64,000 bases of DNA from Hymenochaete sp. R1. Taxonomy: Eukaryota; Basidiomycota; Agaricomycetes; Hymenochaetales; Hymenochaetaceae. Positions 44,292-55,943 of this stretch are shown in pieces. The first letter of the stretch is position 1; every line of letters begins with the position of its first letter. Made by a program: the position numbers and the translations under genes. Location of the stretch: assembly GCA_019400425.1 (NCBI GenBank), contig JAFREE010000010.1:124001-188000 (forward strand), given 5' to 3'. The notes under the pieces are model-generated. The model had not been told where the DNA came from. It searched no databases and worked only from the letters and a program-made list of their open reading frames with translations.

Positions 44292-47200
44292 ATGCAGCCC
44301 GAAGATGATACATCGTACCAAATAATGGATGCCCTACTCAAACCTTCTGGGAGTGCCGAAGATGCTCTTGAAAAATTGAACCTCAACGGACATCGCAGTC
44401 CTACGGATATCTATGAAGACATTGAAAGACGAATACTTCTCCCAAAGACGAGTATACCTGACCATTGGCTTCCTCTGTATCAAATGTGAGTAGAAACGTG
44501 TATCTTGATTAGTTTGAAAACTTAGTCGAGCCAAGTCATTGGGAGCATCAAATCGACACGACGTCTTTACTGCGATATCCAGTCTCTTCCCCTCCAACTA
44601 CCCTCACTTTTGTTCGGGCGGGACTGGACGGAAGAGTGACCGGCTGTATTGAGGTGAGTAGTTCACGCCTTGTAAGCACTCAGAAATTTATGATCATCCA
44701 AACCAGGAACCATCTTCATCTTACGGAACTGGCCTTACTTCGACATCTATAGAACGAGCTCCTGCTCCTTCCCAGAGCTTTGTCCGTGGGAAGTCGGGAC
44801 ACGTTCCATTCTGGCCTGGAGGACTCGATGAAGTGCTTCGAGCGTCCGACTTGGATAACCCGTCTTCTTTGAAAGGGTTGCGGACTAGGCCGCCTGGCTT
44901 TGAGAGGGGTCTGAGACTAGGTACTGAGGACTCGGATGACGATATTGTGGACTTGGGCTCCGAGGGACCAGTCTGGAAGGAAGTTGATGGGAGCTCGTAT
45001 GGAATGGAAATGACTCTTGATGGAGAGCAAGTCGACCGAGCTCTGAAAGAGGTTGTTGAATCCTCCGAGATGGATGAGCTTTTACCGACGTCTGTCCGTA
45101 GTGGTTCGCACTAAGCTACGACTTTGATATTGACACAAATCATCTAGCGTTCTACATTACGGCCCGCACCTGCTGTGACCCGTCCTGCAAGAAAGGCGCT
45201 GGTTCAAAAACGGGAATGGGCCCACGTTGTGGACGTGAAAAAGCAGATGACGAATTTCCATGATCTCGTTCCAGACATGGCTCACAAGGTTTGCTCGTCT
45301 TTAGAAGCTTCATTGCCTTGTCGCTCATGCTGTTATTATTGCGTTGCCCATAGTATCCATTTGAACTGGACACATTCCAGAAGCAGGCTGTATATCATCT
45401 AGAAATGGGCGATTCGGTCTTTGTCGCTGCTCACACATCAGCTGGCAAGACCGTCGTTGCGGAATATGCTGTTGCCCTTGCTGCAAAACACATGACAAGG
45501 TGTGAGATCGCTCACTTTTTTTAAGTACCACGAACAACGATGTTCAACAATCAACCTTCAGAGCAATCTATACATCCCCCATAAAAGCTCTGTCCAATCA
45601 AAAGTTCCGAGATTTCAAGCAAACATTTTCATCTTCATCTGTTGGCATCCTTACGGGAGATGTGCAAATCAATCCCGAAGGGAATTGTTTAATTATGACG
45701 ACAGAAATTCTCAGGAGCATGCTCTATAAGGGCGCGGACCTCATCCGGGACGTAGAATTTGTAATCTTTGACGAGATACACTATGTTAATGATGCTGAGG
45801 TACGAAGATCGGGCTTGTATCGGAAGTCACACTTATCTAGTTAGAGGGGTGTCGTATGGGAAGAAGTTATTATCATGCTCCCAGATCATGTTAGTATCAT
45901 TTTACTCTCAGCTACCGTCCCAAACTCGAAGGAATTTGCGGATTGGGTAGGGTGAGTGCTGCTCTTCCGTTTCTGCAATAGTATTCTCATTTAAGTCCAG
46001 GAGGACCAAGAAAAAAGACATCTACGTCATCTCCACTACCTCGCGACCGGTTCCTCTCGAACACTACATTTACGCAGGCCGTGACATTCACAAAATTGTT
46101 GATGCAAAGGGTCTATTCCAAGGTATTGGGTAAGTTGTATTGCTTTTGGAAGACGCCAATGACTAACATACTCCAGTTATAAGGAAGCAGGCGAAGCTCT
46201 CCGACGGAAACAAGATAAAGAACGTGAAGCGGCAGGACTTCCACCGGTCCAGCGTCTAGGTGCTCGCGCAGCCGCTCCTCAACGCGGTCAACGCGGAGTA
46301 GGTCCCAATGCGCGCGGGGGGTCTCAACGAGGGCACGGGGCGAATTCTTTTTCTCGAGGTAGCGCACCGGGTGGGCCGAGGACTTTTCATCAATCCGACA
46401 AGAATCTGTATGTCCATATGGTTGGGTTTTTGCGGAAGAAGAACCTGCTTCCCGTCGTTGTTTTCACCTTTTCAAAGCGCCGATGCGAAGAAAATGCGGC
46501 AACCTTATCCAACATTGACCTATGCGTTGCGGGTGAGAAAAGCGAAGTCCATGTGGCTATAGAGAAGGCGCTTTCGCGGCTGAAAGGTGGCCAACATTTA
46601 ATCTACATCCTTGGGAAGATCAAGATATTGACACTATTCTAGGATCCGACAAAAAGCTCCCGCAGATAGGTCGAATGAGGGATCTGCTTTCCCGCGGAGT
46701 CGGTGTTCATCACGGAGGCTTGCTACCTATAGTCAAAGAAGTAAATACCATCGATATTATTTATTTCCGTGCCTGGCTGAATCCTCTACAGGTCGTCGAA
46801 CTTCTATTTGCACGCGGACTAGTAAAAGTTCTGTTCGCCACCGAAACATTTGCGATGGTAGTCACTTCTCAGCTTATTTGGAATATATTGCAAACTCATC
46901 TTTCAAAAGGGGGTAAACATGCCAGCTCGGTGTGTGGTGTTTTCGGGTATCCGGAAACACGACGGACGAAGCTTTCGGACGCTGGAGCCCGGAGAGTACA
47001 CGCAAATGGCCGGACGGGCGGGTCGACGAGGGCTAGACACGACCGGAACAGTAATCATAGCGGTAGAACATGATCTACCCGATGTGAGGCGCTTGTTATT
47101 ACTTGTGTTTCATGAAAATAACGAGGCTTGCTTCTCCAGATTACCACTTTGAATGGCATGATGCTTGGAACACCGATGAAGTTACATTCACAATTCAGGT

Positions 47201-49850
47201 TAACATACAACATGATTCTGAACCTTCTTCGAGTCGAAGCTCTAAAGGTCGAGGAAATGATCAAACGTAGTTTTTCTGAGAACGCGTCGCAAAAGCTCCT
47301 CCCTATCCAGCAGAAGAAGATCATCGAGGTTAGCTTCTTTCCAATTACAGTATAATAATAAATCTCATTCTTTTGCAGAACGAGAAGCTACTCTCGTCCA
47401 TGACCAAGCTGGAATGCGGTGTTTGCAGCTCTGATATCAACCATTATTATGACACCTCTGCCCGTATAATTGAACTGAATCTCAAGTTCCTGAGTATAGC
47501 GGTAGATAGTGCGCAAGGGATCAGATATCTCTGCCAAGGGCGAGTGGTTATTCTTCGAGACGATGTAAGTCACCCAAAATGCAATAAATTGACTTCCTCA
47601 TGCTTTTATAGCACTTCAAAAATAACGTAGCAGTAATTTTGAGAATCGGTCAGAGACAAGAAGGGGTGAGGAGTGTCAACGTTCTTGCATTGAGCGATGC
47701 AGATACTAAAGCTCGCAAGATCAGTACGTTTTTGTTTTTCCCAATTGACCCTGTATTCGTCGGCTGAAACTCTGCCTTAGACCCAGAGGCACAATCCTTA
47801 CCACCCATCTGGCCTCCAGATCCATCGACTATCGTGAAGGACGAGTTTGGGTACGAATACTCTTCGGTCCCTCTGTCAAGTGTATCCCTTGTCACGGATC
47901 GGTTGCTCAAAGTGAGTTGATGTGTATTCCAGGCATGTAATCATCCGACAATATTCTTCGACCTGTAGGCAGACTACTTCAACATCGAAAACTTCAAGAT
48001 CAAGCCCATGCGAAATGCTGTGTCTGATCTGAACGAGATAGCAAAGACTTGGGCTCAAGAAGGCCAGATCGTCGAAATTGGTTGGGACCGGATGCGAGAC
48101 CTCGAGTTTCAAGAGGCGCTACGATCGAGAACAAGCCTCTCAAAAGAAATCAAGAACAACGCGTGTCTTCTCTGCGAGAACTTCAAAGAACATGTCAGTT
48201 TCTTCGGACGTATTTCTTCGGACCTGGAGATAACTGAATGATGCTGTAATAGTACGCCATTCTACACGGCGAGAAGACGCTGCGTGCGAACATCGAGCAG
48301 TTGCGATCAGCCATATCCGATCAAAACCTTGAACTCATCCCAGACTACGAGCAACGCATTGCCGTCCTGCAAGAGCTCAAGTTCATCGATGCGGATGCGG
48401 TGGTTCTGCTGAAGGGGCGTGTCGCATGCGAAGTGCGTTTCTGCTTCTTTGCAGTCCGTTTGTTACATGTTGTTACATAAATCTAACAAACCACCCTCCT
48501 CAACACTGATTGGACGCACCCATCGGTACCAATTTTCGGCCTTTTCGACGTACGCAATCGACGACAGATCAACTCGGCGGACGAGCTTATTCTTACGGAG
48601 CTTATCCTCGAGAACACCTTGGCCGGTTACGAGCCTGAAGAGATCGTAGCGCTCCTCTCTGCGTTCGTCTTCCAGGAGAAAACGGATGCAGAGCCCGCGC
48701 TACCGCCTCAGCTCGAGGAGGCTGTTGCGAAAGTCATGGAGATCGCGGAACGTGTTGGTGCAGTGCAAGATCGACATAGTGTTTCTTCGGCGGACGCTGA
48801 GAAGAAGCTGAAATTTGGACTTGCAGAAGTTGTGTATGAATGGGCCAAGGGAATGGTGAGTTGGCTGTTTCTCAAGTATATTTCGTTCGTTGTACGAGAA
48901 CACTTGAAGCACTCGTTCTCGATACCAGATCAACCACTCTATCTCTGACACGCTAACGAGCTTGTTTTCTTTTCCTAGCCATTCGAGCAAATAATGGCTC
49001 TCACTGATGTTGCTGAGGGAACCATCGTACGAGCTATCACTCGTCTCGATGAAACGTGCAGAGAAGTGCGTGACGCAGCCCGTGTCATCGGCGACGCTGC
49101 TCTGATGCGCAAGATGGAGGACGCCCAAGGAAAAATCAAGCGAGACAGTGAGTGCATCTTTTCTTCTCCCATTCCATCCCTGCCACTCTGTGGATTCCTG
49201 TCCCTTGTTCTCTTCCTCTTACGGGTGTTTCCTTCGGGACGAACTGCTTCGTTGTGAACGATAACGTCCTGTTTCGGAACGACGGACAGGTATCCCTTTG
49301 CTGCCGCTGTATCTTTCGGACAACCTCCACCTCTATGTTCCCTCACTCGATCGATTTTCTTCGGATTTCTTCGGCTTTATCCAAGAAAGTGTGGGGAAAG
49401 AGTGTCGATGACAAGGGTAGATAAAGACTAGACCAGGATCACTGGAGTCCTGAGGGTCTTCTGATCTGATTCGATAATATGGTCGTGTGCTTCTATGGGT
49501 GCACGCTCCGGTCGTGTACACAAGCACGAGACAAGATCGAGCTCGACATCCTTTTGTCGTGCGTGTTCGAGCTCGAGCGCCTCTGATCACACTTCTCCTC
49601 TTATCTCTATCTCTATCTCTGGCTCCAACGGATTGAAATATCCCTTTGAGTGTTCACGTTCACTATGACATCGTTGCGCCGCCATGCAACTGTATCCTTA
49701 TCTTTCCTTCTTCTTCAAGTTCTTACTCTTTTTTCTCCCATCTTCTTCTTCTTCTTGTCTCGTCCTTTCACGAGATTGTGAACAACGCTAACCACTCGTT
49801 CCTTGAACTTTGATTGCACAGTCGTCTTCGCAGCGAGCCTGTATTTCTAA
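44292..49850 (+). CDS. SKI2: SKI2 DExH-box RNA helicase (Ski complex)
   Basis: ATG 44292 ([20 protein letters not shown]), more than fifteen exons, stop TAA 49848-49850. The N-terminal Ski2 domain has [11 protein letters not shown] and [20 protein letters not shown]. Helicase motifs: [30 protein letters not shown] (Walker A), [46 protein letters not shown] (DEIH box), [33 protein letters not shown] and [17 protein letters not shown] (motif VI). The arch insertion ([20 protein letters not shown]) and the DSHCT domain ([37 protein letters not shown]) complete it. The final exon, 49822-49850, encodes the universal end IVFAASLYF and is reached over an unusually long intron (about 49149-49821). 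Family role: unwinds mRNA and feeds it to the cytoplasmic exosome with Ski3 and Ski8. Confidence 0.94.
49822..49850 (+). other. SKI2: 29-nt terminal exon of SKI2
   Basis: After TGATTGCACAG (ending 49821) the bases read TC GTC TTC GCA GCG AGC CTG TAT TTC TAA. Joined to the A left at the end of the previous exon (..KRD A|) this gives I V F A A S L Y F stop. The same ending closes Ski2 proteins of other species, so the long intron is required. An alternative acceptor near 49289 would give a tail ([12 protein letters not shown]..) unlike the family. Confidence 0.8.
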
Positions 49851-52303
49851 TCCCAGAGTTTGGATTGGGGCGGGAGAAACGAACGATAGGTTTGCCGCCG
49901 CCGCCGGCGCAAATCAGCGAATCCTGGGTCTTACTAGTGAATATCAATATCAATCGATCCTATCCGGAGTGAATCCTGAATCCGCACTTTCCATATACTC
50001 TCAAATGGGAAGCCCGAGCTTCGGAACGGGAAGAAAGAAGCATCACCACCGCCAGCACCACCGCCAGCGACGACGACGAAGCGACGGTCGAAAAGGAACT
50101 GATCTACAACTCGATCCGGAGCTCATCCGGGAGGGCGAGGGAGGTATAGATTTTTTTTCCCTTTTTCTTTTTTGGTTTGTCCGTGTGAGAGGACTTGACG
50201 ACCCCAAGCTCGACAGGGTCGAAGGCAAAATGTTGTGTATGTGTATTTTAAGAAAAAAGGGTTGTTCTCTCGTTTCCCTCTCTGAATGTCTTATGTTGTG
50301 TCTATTACTGCGCTACAGCAGACATGCATATGTGTTATAAATTCAAGAGCAGTCTATCGACGAGACGAGACGTTCTTGTTCACGTTTCACAAGCAGAGGT
50401 AGCTATCGGGGTACCGTATACCACAAGCCACAAAGAGTTGGTTAGTTGGTTATGTGTCCAACTTAGGCTTGTACAGCCATGCCCCTAAGATCAGGTCAGG
50501 TTCACCGTAGAAAAAAAGGCTCAGGGTTCGAGACTCAGACTCAGGGCCCTTCCCTCCGTTGATCAGTTCCTTTTCCAGAGCTGTGCAGAATACGTATGGT
50601 ACGGTACGGTACGGCTTTGCTTTGTGAGACACGACATCGACATCCGCATCCATGCCAACAAACTCGGGCCAGTACTTTACTGCTGTGAGACATTTGAGGT
50701 TTGAGGCTCTTCAAGCTCAAGCTCAAGCTCAACTAGGTGTTTCTTTTCCTTCCTGACTAGTAGGCTTGTTGTTTATCAAACATAGAGTACAGGACAAGGA
50801 CAAGGACACATGTATAGGCTTGTAATAGTAATACTAATAGTCATTCGCGCACAGACACACACCATGGCCCGAGTCGTGTGCCGATACAGTCGGGTTCTTC
50901 GGCAAGCGGTGATGGCCGGTGGCGTGTAAACCGGTGGGGGACGAACTCGTGGTGTGGGGTTTCTGTGGTGTTGTTTGTGGCTCGGAAGCGAAACAAGGAT
51001 CAACACCGAACTACTCGGTCTCGGTCTTGGCCTGGCAAGCCTGGCCGCGCGCTCGCCGTCGAGCGTGGTACGTGTGCGAATGCGTGTCTTCAAAAGTACA
51101 TTGTATTGCACCGTACTGTATTCTATGATATTAATGTATTGGCAAAGGGACCGACACGCGCCGCGCTTGAAAGACAGATTGAAAGACAAGTAGCAGGGAG
51201 GCGTGTTCCGCAATGGATTTAGGGTAGAATTAGAGGGGAGAGGGGGCATAAGACGGCGGGCGCTTTATTGGAAATAGACAGGCTTTGCTTTGAATGGGTC
51301 GGATATGAAAAGGGAATTCACGCCCCCAAGCCTCCCCAAGGGAGAGATAAGAACTGGAAGAAGGTGAGGCGAGGCGCGCAAAGGACGATATGGCTGACGA
51401 TCCCGAAAGAAAAAGAAAGGAAAAGTGGAGTACCAGTTCTCGGCCTCGACTCTCGAACCACTATCCGCTTTTCGCTGATGGGATGAAAGAAAGAAAAAGA
51501 AGAGAATGATTCTGAAAGCAGGTGACCTATGGGAAATGAATCTTCTCGTTGTTGGATGAACGGTCTTATGAAAAGGCCTTATCTGTGGACGAGTTCGCGT
51601 GCGTCATAGACCGACAAAGGGGCGTATTGTACAGTATCGTATCTATCGGATGCGTTTATACGTTTGAGTGCATCGAGGTTGGAGGAGGCGGATGAGTGAA
51701 AGGAGAAGATCGAGGCTATCGGATGCTGACTTTTGTGTTTGTTTGAAGAGAGTTGGATTGAAAGAGAGGTGGATAGGAGAGGGTTTGACCTGAAAGAGCG
51801 AGTGGGGAGAACACGCAGGGAGGGGTGTGGGGACTGATATGATTTGAGAGCACAAGGGATGATGCCTCGAGGCTTGCCAGACTGCAAGAACGTCGTTGAA
51901 AAAGAAATTATATATTATATTTTACAGAGTGAGTGAGTGAAGCCACAGCCGCGTTCGTCTCTTATCCCCGTATAAACGACTCTTGTCTCTCCTCCCTCAT
52001 CTTCTTCCATCCACCACTCCCACCCCCCGTCGCTGGCCCAGCCAAGTCCTTCTTGTCGTCGTAACACACACGCACAAGTTCAACTCGTCGTCGTTACTTC
52101 TCTTCAGGGCTTGCGTGTTGGGGACACGTAACGTCAGGGTCGCCGCTAAGGGCTCAATCTCCTTCGGCCCGTTATCGACCCCCACCTCGCTTTCATCCTC
52201 ACCACTAGGCCCACGCTTTATTTAATCGCTCTTCTCGCCAATTATTCTCTCTTCGCTCTCTTCCCCCGTCGTCCTCGACTCGTCACTCCCCACAGTCTTC
52301 AGC
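49851..52303. other. 2.4-kb intergenic region with simple repeats, no gene recognised
   Basis: This is the largest gap in the window. Its left part is SKI2 3' flank, with CACCACCGCCAGC repeats near 50041-50075. Short tandem repeats occur at 50598-50615 (TACGG units), 50711-50732 (TCAAGC units) and 50791-50808 (AAGGAC units). Open frames of 100-176 codons on both strands are low-complexity translations without motifs. From about 51950 the + strand is C/T-rich and is probably promoter or leader for the gene at 52304. A non-coding RNA cannot be excluded. Confidence 0.4.
50711..50732. repeat. TCAAGC simple repeat
   Basis: Three and two-thirds perfect units of TCAAGC. It is one of several microsatellite-like runs in the 49.6-50.8 kb stretch, the others being TCTATC at about 49605-49620, TACGG at 50598-50615 and AAGGAC at 50791-50808. 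Confidence 0.85.
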
Positions 52304-54587
52304 ATGTTACAAGTCCATCGCTGTTCTCCGCTTTTCCCTTTGCCGCCCATTCCCATCTCTTCCTCATCACGCCACCATCACAACTTCCCGGCACGCGACA
52401 ACGATCGCGTCGAAAGAGGACGCAAAAGAGACGTGTCCAAGGCCGCTATTGCTCGAAGGCGCTCCGAAGAAAGAAGAGCTGCTTTGCTCGATCTCGAACA
52501 CGATATTGCTCCCTCGCGTGCCCAGGGCGAATCCGGGAGAACCGTGGCCACACCTATCGCCACGTCGTGCAATAATAGTATCACAGATACGAGGAACGCT
52601 TGCGTTGCCTCCGACAACGCCCCGTCCAGTCCCATAGCATCTTCCAGCGCAGTACAATTACCTGCAGTGGCACGTTCATACTCGTCGTCCCCTGACTCTA
52701 CCGACAACTGCGGGCCTACGATGCTTCCGCGTCTTTCATCGTCCCCGCATTCGTCATCAGGCTGTGCCGCAGCTGCTGGTCCTTCCTCCTTTGACTCACC
52801 TTCCTTTTCCTCTCATAACCCCGATTTCTCATCGTCTTCATTCGTCGATTCCTCTTTGCTTTCTGACGCCGCCGAGGACGAAGAGGAGTATACTCTCGCC
52901 GAACAGATGCAACGCGCCTACGCCTCATGTCAGGCGACCTGTCCCATTCTCGCCATCAACGACAACCATCATTGCTCCCACATGCACCGGGCTCGTATCT
53001 TGTTCCTCCGGACGCAAGGCATTGAAGTCACTTCTGATGATGACCCACGAATTGCGCAAGTCCGTGATGAAGACTTTGTATTTGGTGATGGAAAGGCGAT
53101 CGAGCTTGATGAGGAATGTATGAAGGCGATTGAAGAGGAACGGCTGCGGCGAGCGAAGCTTGCCGGAGAAAAGATAAACCCATCGTATAGGGTGACGCAG
53201 CGGGAGAATGGGACGCAGTCGAAGTTGCAAAGAGGATGCTCGAAGAAAGGCGAGGGGCGATGGCAGGTATTAGAAGGCAAACCCAAGAACGGCCAAGATG
53301 CTCGCGAGCCCTCGTTCGAATTCCAGCAGGTGCGTAACGGCATGCCAGCTTTATGCAGGCGATGTGAGCTAATGAAATGATTTTCAGGCTCACGATGTAC
53401 TTTCATATCTTCTTGAGTCACAATGTTCTATGGCTAGCTCGGCTCCCAATTGCGTTTCATTCGAGGAGGTCGCGTGCAGTCTACAAGGCTCACTCTTCCC
53501 TTCTGACGAATCCAGCCGTTCACGTTCTCGTTCCCAAGAGAAGTTACGGGATACTCTTTTCGATACCGTTGTCTGGCAGGAGGGTGAACGAAGTCGTGGC
53601 GATGTTCGCGAGCAGGCGCTGGTAAAGGCGAGGCAGTTCGACACAGAGTCTTTCTCTTCCGAGTCCGACTCCACAATCTCGCATACCAATTCATGGGCGT
53701 CCACGGTAACCGATGTCTCCTCTGCCTCCACGTGTAAGACCTCCCCTTCCACCTCTCCTATATCCTCCAAGCCATCTCTTCCTCCCCTACCGGAAGACCA
53801 AGTTTTTAAAGCCCAGACAATGCAGTTTTTTGGCATCAAGAAGTCGAAGCAATCAAAACTCGCAACAGTCAGGATCGAGGATAGCCCTCTAGGTACCGAA
53901 GACGACGGTCAGTTCTACGGATGTCCGAAACTACCATCCAGCAATCGCTCGAGGGATACGGACGCTTCGTCACCTAAACCCGCACTCGTCACCCGCGTCC
54001 GCCAGTCTGTCAGTTCGCTGATGGACTTTGCTAGCCGAGTGCAGCAATCGTACCTTCGAGCCGTTGTTCTTCAGCACGACGTCGGGTCGTGCTTTGTTCC
54101 AAGCTCATTTCAAACAAACTCGAAGCTTTCGAACACAGTGAAAGTTTTATCGAAGAGACCGTCAGGATACCGTGCAAGTGTTTCTGATGTGAAACGATTT
54201 GCACCCCAGGGAGCCAGTCCTCCCACCCGAGAGCTCAACCTCCCCACTGAGCTCAATATTCCTCTCGTCTGTTCCAATCCGTCTTCTCCAGTGTCGGAGG
54301 CTCCCCGCATTTTTGCACCCTTGTCCTTCGTCCCTCCATCGCCACTCCGACCTCGTCACCCACCTTCATCTCCTGAATGGCGCCTTCGGCCCATTGCGAA
54401 TCCCTGCAACCTCCGTCTACGCGCGCTAGCGAACGTGTTGAACATGGAGGGTATCATCTGGCAAGGGCGGGCTCATTCCGGGAGTCTTGGTAGTGGGAAG
54501 GAGCGGCTCACTGGCATTGCATTCGATGGACTTGGTGGCAGCAGGTTGGCGTTTGAAGCATCGTCGAGCCTTAGCTCCGAGCTTTGA
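52304..54587 (+). CDS. Ser-rich hypothetical protein, basidiomycete orphan
   Basis: Two exons, 52304-53329 and 53388-54587, with a 58-nt intron (GTGCGT..TTTCAG) between EFQQ and AHDVLSYLLES, give 741 residues. I recognise no known domain. A basic patch RGRKRDVSKAAIARRRSEER lies near residues 40-65. Ser-rich low-complexity sequence spans about 90-190. An ordered-looking Cys/His segment, TLAEQMQRAYASCQATCPIL then NDNHHCSHMHRARILFLRTQ, lies near 200-245. It is followed by charged helical DEECMKAIEEERLRRAKLAG. The second exon is Ser/Pro-rich with QTMQFFGIKKSKQSKL and LVTRVRQSVSSLMDFASRVQ as likely ordered islands. There is no signal peptide or membrane helix. Codon use and composition resemble neighbours. 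A nuclear or cytosolic regulatory role is a guess only. Confidence 0.7.
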
Positions 54588-55943
54588 ACGTCTGCTGTAA
54601 TGGTTGCCCTAGTTTTCCAGACACTGTGATCTACTCGTTCAACACGCACATTTACATGGGGTGGAGGCATTCTATTGATTTTCCAGCTTTCCCCTTTGTA
54701 CTACACCAGCCATTTTTCTTTTTTTTCGGTTCCGGGTTGCGTGTTCGTTGTCGTTTACCTGTTTCCTTTTCATCACTTTAACTTTGCGTTGAAGTCCGAC
54801 TCACTCTTGGATTTTCTATCGTTTCTTCTCTTTTCCTTACATGCTCGGGAGGTATAATTTTGCGCCGCCATATAGTTGCTCCTTCCTGGATGCACTGACC
54901 ACCGACTTCCCTTCTAATAGCTTTGCCAATTCTCTCTGCGTCCCCTCCGTTCTCTTTTACGCAATCGACCCCTTAGATATCGCGCACGCCGTTTTGTCCC
55001 CCTCCTCACCTCCACAACATTGCACGTCGCTTCTTTGCATGCATTCCTGATTCCTTGTGTCATATACATTATTCTTTCTTCTGCTGTTGTACAATGCCGC
55101 TTTCAGACCTCGCTTTATTCCCCTGGCGTGTGGCCTAGTGCCCCGCCATATTATGTACGATACCTTACTTTTCTTTGCTTCTCCATTTATCTTCCGTCTC
55201 TTTTTCAAATTTTCTTCGCAACCTCCCTTTCCTTTTACCTCATGCCAACTCACCTCCCCTTCCGTCCAATGACCCGAACGACTTTTTTCCTCCACCACAT
55301 TGACTTTCCCTTACGTACGAGATATGTACGAGTTTTATACTGGTTCTACGATACAGCCTTATTGTTCCTTTTTCTCTTCCCCCCGTCGTGCTCCGCGCTG
55401 CACGGTACATAGCTGCTTGATGTGATTGCACGTTGTCGATAATAGAATCGTAGTCTCCCCCCCCATTTTTTTGCGTCATGTAAGGGAATGTTTCATATGA
55501 CGTCGAGAGTCGAGTCGAATGGAATTCAGAGCATTCACACTTTTCGGAAGTCGGACGCGGGCTCAAGGTCAACGCGTGCATTCATGACGCCGCTCTGCAA
55601 ACGGCCTCCAACGAACTTGGTCTCTTTCCCTCATTCATCGAAATACGACCGCCCCGTCCCATTCTAAGCTTCGTCAAGAGAGTGCACGCCTGAGTTCGGT
55701 TCGGACACGACGTATCACGAGGCTTTCCGCCATCTTTGAGACAGTGATCGCATCGGTCAGCTGAGAGTAGCTCTCTCCGGAGGGCCGGAGACAGAAAGAC
55801 ATAGGTTCGCCGCCTTTCGACGACTCGGACCAATATTAATATAAATAACAGCAGCGAGGGGACGTTCCTACCTGGGTATATTTTTTAACTGCGTTATTCA
55901 TTGTGCTTCGACCACCCTTTCACAGGAATTTGACTGGACATTA
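54588..55943. other. Intergenic region, T/C-rich on the + strand
   Basis: About 1.35 kb. From 54700 to 55400 the + strand is strongly T- and C-rich (TTTTTCTTTTTTTTCGG, CCTCCCTTTCCTTTTACC). It probably spans the 3' UTR of the Ser-rich gene and the promoter of the GH92 gene. Open frames are long only because of the base bias and carry no motif. A short AATATTAATATAAATAA run near 55832-55848 could be a TATA-like element about 100 bp before the GH92 start. Confidence 0.4.

Noticed and set aside
49810..50340. 176-codon + frame starting [14 protein letters not shown]
   Set aside because: It overlaps the last SKI2 exon in another frame, and its His/Arg-rich middle is a translated CACCACCGC repeat. 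No conserved feature.
50776..51249. 157-codon minus frame and a 114-codon + frame at 50878-51222
   Set aside because: Low-complexity translations in a repeat-rich gap with no motif, leader or splice context.
51579..51887. 102-codon minus frame MQSGKPRGIIPCALKS
   Set aside because: A hydrophobic/Ser-rich look suggested a small secreted protein, but there is no signal-peptide pattern at the start and no family resemblance.
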